Part shown: positions 34,536-39,796 of the stretch, one piece after another
Layout: every line of letters begins with the position of its first letter
How positions within the stretch are numbered: the stretch's first letter is position 1
Source: Actinomycetes bacterium
GTDB taxonomy: Bacteria > Actinomycetota > Acidimicrobiia > Acidimicrobiales > Ilumatobacteraceae
NCBI GenBank assembly: GCA_025360105.1
Contig: JANYCT010000074.1
Location: forward strand, 1-39,796
Length of the DNA stretch: 39,796 nucleotides
Direction of reading: 5' to 3'
The notes under the pieces: generated by a model
Databases searched by the model: none
The model's input: only the letters and a program-made list of their open reading frames with translations
What the model was told of the DNA's origin: nothing
Program-made: the position numbers and the translations under genes

Positions 34536-35900
34536 CTACGGCAGCAGGACTCCAGGGTTGAGCACGTTTGAAGGGTCGAGCGCTTGCTTGATCGAACGCA
34601 AGGCCTCGACTTCGGCGGCGCCGCGCTGTACTACCAGCCAGTGCGACTTCGCAACACCGATGCCATGTTCCGCGCTGATCACGCCACCGCGTTCGATGAC
34701 CAACTGCAGGACCTCATCGGTGATCGCACCAGCCGCGTCGCCGGCGAAAAGGGTGTTCACGTGCAGATTGCCTTCAGCGAGATGACCGAAGTTGATCAAC
34801 CTCGCAGTGGGTGCGAGGCGGGCGATGATGCCTTCGATTTCGCGTGTTGACTGTGCCAGTTCGGCGAGGGGGATGGCGACGTCGAGCTTCAACGGAACTC
34901 CGATGTGATTGATCGCCACCGTCACGTTGTCACGCAAGGCAATCAGGTTGGCACGGCTTGTTTCGTCGGTGGCGATGGCCGTGCCGCTGTCGGGAGCGTG
35001 CTCGCTGAGGGCGTTGATCAGTTCGTCCATCGGGTCGGAATCGCCGGCGCATTCGATCAGCACGAAGGCACCCGAGGCAGCGTCGACCGGACACGGGTGA
35101 CCCAGGAACTCGCACACGAGCGTCATCGCCGATGGCATCAGCAACTCCACCGAGTCGAGGTGCGGTAACGCTCGGCGCAGCTTCGCCAGGAGCTCGACCG
35201 CATCGCCGAGCGAGGGCAGGCCCACGAGCGCCGTCGCGGTGTGGCGGTACCAGGGCACGAGTCGCAGACGAACCGCTGTGATGATGGCGAGCGTGCCCTC
35301 GCTGCCACTCAGCAACGACGGCAGGTGCAGCCCAACGGTGGCTTTGGGGAGACCAGCCAGCGAGCCGACGATCTCGCCGTTCGCGAGCACCGCCTCAATG
35401 CCCGCGACCTGAGCACGCATGGTGCCGAAGCGGATCACCCGCGAACCGCCAGCGTTGGTGGCCGCCGCTCCGCCGATGGTCGCGGAATCGCGAGCCGCGA
35501 AATCGACGGCAAGGTCGAGACCCGAGGCGCGGGAGTGATCGCGTACCTGAGCAAGGGTCAGGCCGGCACCGACCGTTACCTGACTCGCGGCGATGTCGAC
35601 TGCGTCGCATCGGTTGAGTCGTGTCGTGGACACGACCACCTCGCGATTGCGGGGCACACCGCCACCGACCAGGCCGGTGTTGCCACCCTGGGCCACAATG
35701 GCGACGCCGAAGTGTGCGCACGCGCGCACCACCGCCGACACCTCCGAAGTATTCGCCGGCCGCACCACCACACGAGCCTCGCCGTGATATCGACCTGTCC
35801 AATCGGTTTCGTATCGACTACGCAGATCGGGGTCGGTCAAGACGTTGGCGTCGTCCACGATGGCGGCCAACTCGGCGGGCAAGCCGTCGTCGGAGCTCAT
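34536..35900 (-). CDS. FAD-linked 2-hydroxyacid dehydrogenase (GlcD / D-lactate dehydrogenase type)
   Basis: This 454-residue flavoprotein has the vanillyl-alcohol-oxidase fold. The N-terminal FAD-binding domain shows VAQGGNTGLVGGGVP (pyrophosphate loop) and ATIGGAAATNAGGSRVIRFG; the C-terminal cap contains INFGHLAEGNLHVN and EHGIGVAKSHWL, the metal and substrate histidine motifs of D-lactate, glycolate and D-2-hydroxyglutarate dehydrogenases, ending in LDPSNVLNPGVLLP. It oxidises a D-2-hydroxyacid to the 2-oxoacid, reducing a quinone, cytochrome or ETF. The ATG at 35900 overlaps the stop of the LarA-like gene (ATGA), so the pair is co-translated. Confidence 0.92.
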   Translation of the reverse strand: MSSDDGLPAELAAIVDDANVLTDPDLRSRYETDWTGRYHGEARVVVRPANTSEVSAVVRACAHFGVAIVAQGGNTGLVGGGVPRNREVVVSTTRLNRCDAVDIAASQVTVGAGLTLAQVRDHSRASGLDLAVDFAARDSATIGGAAATNAGGSRVIRFGTMRAQVAGIEAVLANGEIVGSLAGLPKATVGLHLPSLLSGSEGTLAIITAVRLRLVPWYRHTATALVGLPSLGDAVELLAKLRRALPHLDSVELLMPSAMTLVCEFLGHPCPVDAASGAFVLIECAGDSDPMDELINALSEHAPDSGTAIATDETSRANLIALRDNVTVAINHIGVPLKLDVAIPLAELAQSTREIEGIIARLAPTARLINFGHLAEGNLHVNTLFAGDAAGAITDEVLQLVIERGGVISAEHGIGVAKSHWLVVQRGAAEVEALRSIKQALDPSNVLNPGVLLP

Positions 35901-37168
35901 GCTCTGGCGATCGTCGCCCCTGCGGGCAAGTCGGCCAACAGCGCATCGCTGACCCAACAGCGGGTGAGGTGCAGGGTGCTGCGAATGCGCACCACCTTCT
36001 TCGCTTCGGTGACCGCGCGCCCGCACATGCTGAGCGCGGCCTTCATGCACGCTTCTTCGTCGGGGAGCACCATCGGCATCCGACTGCGCCGCACGCCGCT
36101 CGGCCCCGCCGTGAAACAGTTCACGTAGGTCTTTTCCCAATCAATCGTGTTCGCCAACGACGCCGGGATGAAGTCGGCGAGGCCGATGCCGAGCACGTTG
36201 CCGCCGCTGACTGCGGTGATGTCGAGCAGCACGATGGTCGCCACTCGGGGCGACGAGAAATCGTCGAGGCCATGAATCCAGAACCGACCCGTCACATTGG
36301 GGTCCATCGTGGTGCCACTGATGTCCTTGCCGCCCTGCTCGATGACGAGGACGTCGATCTCGGGGAACGGCAGGGCAGGTACGAGTTGTTTGGCGAAGTT
36401 CAGCAGTTCGCGCTCGGCTTGGCCACCCACATCGGTGGCGGTGAACCCGCGCACGCGCACGACCTCGCCGTTGGCCGACTCGACTGTTGCAATCCCGCCG
36501 AGCAAGCGACCCGTGGCGCGTAGCGCGTCGATACCGCGCAGCAGGCGGTCGCGCATCTCCACCGGACCACACGCATGGATCTGCGCGGCGCCCGGCTGTT
36601 TGCCGAAACCCACTACAGCCATCTTCGTGCAACCACTTTCGATGGGACCATGGAAGCAGGTGTGTGGCTTCACGCGATTCACCGGCAGGATGCGGTCGGC
36701 GCTGGCAGCATGGCGGTCGAGATACAGCGGCATGCCGTCGGGCGTACAGGCGACCTCGACGGTCTCCATCGTGGCGCGGATCTCGGCACCGATGGCGGCT
36801 TCGGTCATGCCGAGCGCCTCGAGCATTGCCCGCTGGCCGTCGGCGGTGGCGCCACCGTGGCTGCCCATTGCGGGCACGACGAACGGGTCGGCGCCAAGGT
36901 CGCGCAGGCCGATGATGGTGCCGCGCAACACGTCGACACGATCGCTCAATCCACGGCTGCCGGCCCCGACAGCAACGGTCATCCCGGCGGTCACGTCGTT
37001 GGCGAGACATTCCACGACGGCGAATCGCGCCGCGCTGGCAACGTCGACGATGGCCTCGGGTGTGGGAATAGTGAGCGTGATCTCGTGCAGATCGGGGACC
37101 ACAATGCCGGGATTGAACGGCAGGTTGATGCCCTTCGACAGTTGTTCCCATGGGTTCGCCGATGCCAT
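35897..37168 (-). CDS. LarA-like (lactate racemase-family) protein
   Basis: This 423-residue protein belongs to the LarA/DUF2088 superfamily. Conserved blocks are AVGAGSRGLSDR, PAMGSHGGATADGQ, and PVNRVKPHTCFHGPIESGCTKMAVVGFGKQPGA, which holds the candidate active-site His and Lys. LarA carries the nickel-pincer nucleotide (NPN) and racemises or epimerises 2-hydroxyacids. The downstream coupled gene oxidises D-2-hydroxyacids, so a racemise-then-oxidise route is likely; the substrate is not known. NPN synthesis genes (larB, larC, larE) are absent from the window. The ATG at 37168 lies 6 nt after TACGCT, replacing a longer start. Confidence 0.82.
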   Translation of the reverse strand: MASANPWEQLSKGINLPFNPGIVVPDLHEITLTIPTPEAIVDVASAARFAVVECLANDVTAGMTVAVGAGSRGLSDRVDVLRGTIIGLRDLGADPFVVPAMGSHGGATADGQRAMLEALGMTEAAIGAEIRATMETVEVACTPDGMPLYLDRHAASADRILPVNRVKPHTCFHGPIESGCTKMAVVGFGKQPGAAQIHACGPVEMRDRLLRGIDALRATGRLLGGIATVESANGEVVRVRGFTATDVGGQAERELLNFAKQLVPALPFPEIDVLVIEQGGKDISGTTMDPNVTGRFWIHGLDDFSSPRVATIVLLDITAVSGGNVLGIGLADFIPASLANTIDWEKTYVNCFTAGPSGVRRSRMPMVLPDEEACMKAALSMCGRAVTEAKKVVRIRSTLHLTRCWVSDALLADLPAGATIARA

Positions 37169-37174
37169 GCGGCG

Positions 37175-37180
37175 AGCGTA
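37175..37180 (-). promoter_or_regulatory. -10 box of the LarA-like/FAD dehydrogenase operon, leaderless type
   Basis: TACGCT on the reverse strand is followed by 6 nt and the ATG at 37168. Confidence 0.6.
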
Positions 37181-37200
37181 CAACTCTGGCGTGGCGCCCG

Positions 37201-38310
37201 TCACTCGGCTGGGTTGGCCGCCAGATGATCGAAGCGGCCTGTGGGGCGGACGCGACGATAGGCCTCAACCGTAGGTGCCAACTCCGTGGGCGACGCACCG
37301 TGCAGGATCACGCCATCGGCGCCGAGATCAAACTGGCGCAGCACCGCGGCTGCGCACTGATCGGCGGTGCCCATTGCGGCCGGGGCCAGCCATTCCTCGG
37401 GAATCAGCGTGGCCACGTGCTCAAGCTCACTCGTGGTGGCCTTGCCATCGAGAGCGCCGCGAAATCCTGCCACGAACGGATCGGCGCGAAAGCGTTCAAG
37501 TGCCGCCGGATCCCAGTTGTTGGTGCGCACCATCAGATCGCCGTAGCCCTGCAGATACGTGGCGAGACGACCGACGGTCTTCTTCAGGCGAACATCCTCG
37601 GGAATCCAGTCGCCGATGGTCGCGAAGCAACTCCACACACGCACCGATTCAGGGTCGCGTCCCGCTTGCTCCGCCGCGCGCTTCACTGTCTGCACACAAC
37701 GCTGCAGTGTTTCGTCGGTGAAGAACGTGTGCAGGATCACACCGTCGAATGCGCGCCCGCCCAACGCCAACGAGTGCGGGCCGAACGCGGTGAGCATGAG
37801 CGGAATGTCCTCGTTGAACTCGGGATCGAGCGCGAGCAGCGGGTACCTGCCGCACGGGCCGTCGTGGCCGAAGACGACCTCGCCCTTCCACAGTCGGCGC
37901 ATGAGCTGCGCGAAGTCCTCGATCTGTGCCGTGGTGATGCGTGCCATACCGAACGCGTCGAACAGTCGGTCGATGCCGCGTCCGAGACCGAGCGCGAAGC
38001 GACCGTTCGTCATGCGGTGCATCGTGGTGGCGTAGCTCGCGGTCACGATGGGATGTCGTGTGTTGTGGTTCGTTGCACCCGTGGCGATGCCGAGCGTGTC
38101 GGTCACCGCGGCAGCGGCACCGCTGAGGGTGACGATCTCTTTCACGTTGAAGCGTTCGGAGAGGAACACCGACCCGAAGCCCATCGCTTCGCCGTCGCGA
38201 CACTCTTGGAGCAGATCGCGTGGTGACTTCGGGGCACCGGCGAGTCCGTAGAAGGCCAGTTCGTTGAGTTGTTGCATGGCAGCATCGGTTTTCATGGCAG
38301 ACCCGGTCAC
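37201..38310 (-). CDS. LLM-class F420-dependent oxidoreductase
   Basis: The product has 369 residues from the GTG at 38310 (the ATG at 38295 would give 364). It is a luciferase-like TIM barrel: LLQECRDGEAMGFGSVFLSERFNVKE, IATGATNHNTRHPIVTASYATTMHRMTNGRFALGLGRG in two adjacent blocks, and IPLMLTAFGPHSLALGGRAFDGVILHTF. The pattern is that of actinobacterial F420-using members, but FMN cannot be excluded. The GTG is preferred because TACGGT ends 7 nt before it. It lies downstream of a divergent promoter region shared with trmB, and its end is 32 bp before the start of the LarA-like gene on the same strand. Confidence 0.85.
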   Translation of the reverse strand: MTGSAMKTDAAMQQLNELAFYGLAGAPKSPRDLLQECRDGEAMGFGSVFLSERFNVKEIVTLSGAAAAVTDTLGIATGATNHNTRHPIVTASYATTMHRMTNGRFALGLGRGIDRLFDAFGMARITTAQIEDFAQLMRRLWKGEVVFGHDGPCGRYPLLALDPEFNEDIPLMLTAFGPHSLALGGRAFDGVILHTFFTDETLQRCVQTVKRAAEQAGRDPESVRVWSCFATIGDWIPEDVRLKKTVGRLATYLQGYGDLMVRTNNWDPAALERFRADPFVAGFRGALDGKATTSELEHVATLIPEEWLAPAAMGTADQCAAAVLRQFDLGADGVILHGASPTELAPTVEAYRRVRPTGRFDHLAANPAE

Positions 38311-38317
38311 CTGGCGA

Positions 38318-38323
38318 ACCGTA
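38318..38323 (-). promoter_or_regulatory. -10 box of LLM oxidoreductase gene, leaderless type
   Basis: TACGGT on the reverse strand is followed by 7 nt and the GTG at 38310. Confidence 0.5.
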
Positions 38324-38346
38324 TCGAACACGGAGGGTCACACCGG

Positions 38347-38352
38347 TACCCT
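38347..38352 (+). promoter_or_regulatory. -10 box of trmB
   Basis: TACCCT lies 8 nt before the ATG at 38361, so the leader would be 0-2 nt. It is back-to-back with the promoter of the divergent LLM gene. Confidence 0.5.
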
Positions 38353-38360
38353 TCGAGCAC

Positions 38361-39047
38361 ATGACCCGCCCTCCCGACCAACGGCCCGTGGGCGGCAGCT
38401 ACACATTCGGGGGCCGTCAGGGCCGCATGTCGCCGACCCGCCAACGCAGCTTCGACGTCTTGGTGCCGCGCTATCGCTGTACGCCCGCCGATGTTGCGTC
38501 TCTGGCCGCCACTGATCATGCCGATCCCGGCATGAAGCGACTGGTCGTCGAGATCGGCTGCGGCAAGGGTGAGGCCACCGCTGCAATGGCCCCCGCTGAG
38601 CCGGACGCGTTGGTGATCGCGTGCGAACCGAATGAGGCGACCATCGCACACCTCGCATGGTTGCTCGATGCCAGCGAAGTGACCAACGTGCGGTTGTGGA
38701 TCGGCGACGCCTTCGACCTTCTTGCGGCGCTCGGTTCCGAGCGGGTCGATGAGATGCGCGTGTGGTTCCCCGATCCGTGGCCCAAGCCACGCCACGCACA
38801 TAAGCGGCTCGTCACCGCGCTGCGGCTGGGTCTGATCGTCGACGCGTTGCGTATTGGCGGTGTACTCCGCCTCGCCACCGATGACGCGACCTACGCGGAC
38901 GAGAGCCTGGTCGCAATCGGCAACGAGCCCCGTCTGCGTGGTGGTGTGGTCCAACGACCCGATTCACGTCCGGTCACCACATTCGAGGCTCGCGGACGCC
39001 TGGCCGGCCACGAAGCCATCGACATTGCGGCCATCCGCGAATTCTGA
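38361..39047 (+). CDS. trmB: tRNA (guanine-N7)-methyltransferase
   Basis: This 228-residue enzyme makes m7G46 in the tRNA variable loop using AdoMet. The AdoMet site is VVEIGCGKGEATAAMA, followed by the acidic ACEPNEA. The family hallmark FPDPWPKPRHAHKRL is complete, and LATDDATYADESL closes the Rossmann core. The N-terminal ~35 residues (RQGRMSPTRQRSFD) are the usual basic leader. The start is supported by the nearby -10 box. The gene is divergent from the LLM oxidoreductase gene. Confidence 0.95.
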   Translation: MTRPPDQRPVGGSYTFGGRQGRMSPTRQRSFDVLVPRYRCTPADVASLAATDHADPGMKRLVVEIGCGKGEATAAMAPAEPDALVIACEPNEATIAHLAWLLDASEVTNVRLWIGDAFDLLAALGSERVDEMRVWFPDPWPKPRHAHKRLVTALRLGLIVDALRIGGVLRLATDDATYADESLVAIGNEPRLRGGVVQRPDSRPVTTFEARGRLAGHEAIDIAAIREF

Positions 39048-39131
39048 CCGACAGGGCCGTGAGCGTTCCGCGATGTCGAAAGGATTTAGTAGGAAATGTT
39101 CATCCGCTGTGTCGTCAGCTCCGTAAACCCC

Positions 39132-39170
39132 TCAACCCGGTCACACAGTGACCCGTTCAACCCGGAGGAA
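39132..39170 (+). promoter_or_regulatory. Structured leader and Shine-Dalgarno of the fasciclin gene
   Basis: GGTCAC-ACA-GTGACC (39139-39153) is a perfect 6-bp hairpin, flanked by two direct copies of TCAACCCGG (39132-39140 and 39157-39165). The second copy runs into the strong Shine-Dalgarno GGAGGA, 6 nt before the ATG at 39177. It may be an operator or an mRNA structure affecting translation. The rest of the 129-bp gap after trmB shows no clear promoter hexamers. Confidence 0.45.
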
Positions 39171-39176
39171 TTCACA

Positions 39177-39794
39177 ATGAAGAAGTTGTTCGTGGCCGTC
39201 GCTGCCGCAATGACCATCGGTGCGCTCGGAGTCGGCACCACCGTCCACGCCGAGGATCAGACGATTGCTCAGATCGCATCATCGGATCCCCAGTTCTCCA
39301 CACTTGTGGCCGCTCTCGGCGCAGCGGGACTCGTCGGCTCGTTCGACTCGTGTGATGATCCCAAGACCACAGTTTTCGCTCCCACCAACGACGCGTTCGC
39401 TGCGGCGCTCAAGAGCCTCGGTATGACCGCCGATCAGTTGCTCGCCGACAAGGCCTTGCTCACCAGCGTGCTCACGTACCACGTTGTTGCTGGCGAAGTG
39501 GATGCCGCAACCGTGGTTGGGCTCTCCGAAGCCACCACCTTGAACGGTAAGAAGATCAGCATCAAAGTCATTGATGGCAACGTCATCTTGAATGGCAATG
39601 TCAAGGTCATCAAGACCGACATTAAGGCCTGCAACGGCATCATCCATGTGATCGACGGAGTCCTGATTCCGCCGCCGAGCGGCACGATGCCCGAGACCGG
39701 TTCGCCCAGCACCACCATTGCATTGCTTGCCGGCGCGATGTTGGCACTCGGTGCCGGTGGCGTGACGATCGCTCGTCGTCGCAGCGTCGCCTGA
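39177..39794 (+). CDS. Fasciclin (FAS1) domain protein with sortase-type wall anchor
   Basis: This 205-residue exported protein has a signal peptide ending at VHA (residue ~25), one FAS1 domain (~28-165) with the H1/H2 blocks TTVFAPTNDAFAA and LTYHVVAGEV plus GIIHVIDGVLIPP, and a C-terminal sorting signal: MPETG, a hydrophobic helix (TTIALLAGAMLALGAGGV) and the basic tail ARRRS. Sortase should cleave between Thr and Gly and link it to peptidoglycan. FAS1 domains mediate adhesion. MPETG departs from LPxTG in its first residue, and no sortase gene is in the window. The start has a strong Shine-Dalgarno, unlike most genes here. The stop is complete, 2 bp before the window end. Confidence 0.92.
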   Translation: MKKLFVAVAAAMTIGALGVGTTVHAEDQTIAQIASSDPQFSTLVAALGAAGLVGSFDSCDDPKTTVFAPTNDAFAAALKSLGMTADQLLADKALLTSVLTYHVVAGEVDAATVVGLSEATTLNGKKISIKVIDGNVILNGNVKVIKTDIKACNGIIHVIDGVLIPPPSGTMPETGSPSTTIALLAGAMLALGAGGVTIARRRSVA

Positions 39795-39796
39795 TC

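Overview
The window reads as chromosomal core sequence of a high-GC actinobacterium. Pointers are the dnaK-grpE-dnaJ-hspR operon with HAIR-type operators, an EtfD (Rv0338c-type) membrane iron-sulfur oxidoreductase, a HelZ/SWIM gene pair of the kind seen in mycobacteria, two luciferase-like (F420/flavin) oxidoreductases and TANNNT -10 elements placed directly before start codons. The mix of housekeeping genes and exported beta-repeat proteins suggests an Acidimicrobiia/Ilumatobacter-like lineage; that last step is inference, not proof. There is no phage, plasmid, IS element, CRISPR array or obvious island.

Layout. 1-4.8 kb: tRNA-Gly(CCC), dcd, a small secreted protein, etfD, a two-TM coiled protein and a lone cNMP-binding protein. 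4.9-9.3 kb: M14 carboxypeptidase and MFS transporter (coupled), then a solitary beta-class DNA methyltransferase with an extra C-terminal domain. 9.3-13.4 kb: heat-shock operon with two HAIR-like operators. 13.4-17 kb: SWIM zinc-finger protein and SNF2 helicase, translationally coupled. 17-19.4 kb: pterin dehydratase-VOC fusion coupled to a luciferase-like oxidoreductase, opposed by a HAD phosphatase. 19.4-24 kb: clpB (with a HAIR-like palindrome) and a secreted L,D-transpeptidase with three beta-repeats. 24-27.3 kb: two-component system and a HisD-family dehydrogenase with altered metal ligands. 27.3-32 kb: purA-purB, a small basic protein, tesB-type thioesterase, pyrE. 32-39.8 kb: GGDEF-EAL protein, hemolysin III-like membrane protein, LarA-like protein coupled to a FAD-linked 2-hydroxyacid dehydrogenase, a second luciferase-like oxidoreductase, trmB, and a fasciclin protein with an MPETG wall-sorting signal.

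Gene organisation is tight: neighbouring same-strand genes overlap by ATGA/GTGA/TGATG, and three convergent pairs overlap at their 3' ends. The clearest window-wide signal is transcriptional: about a dozen genes have a TANNNT hexamer ending 6-7 nt before the start codon and no Shine-Dalgarno, which predicts leaderless mRNAs. The two small exported-protein genes break this rule: both have a Shine-Dalgarno preceded by a perfect hairpin. Nucleotide metabolism (dcd, purA, purB, pyrE) and proteostasis (dnaK operon, clpB) are the recognisable core. The less explained parts are the HisD-like enzyme, the LarA-like/FAD oxidase pair, the methyltransferase C-terminal domain and the beta-repeat L,D-transpeptidase.
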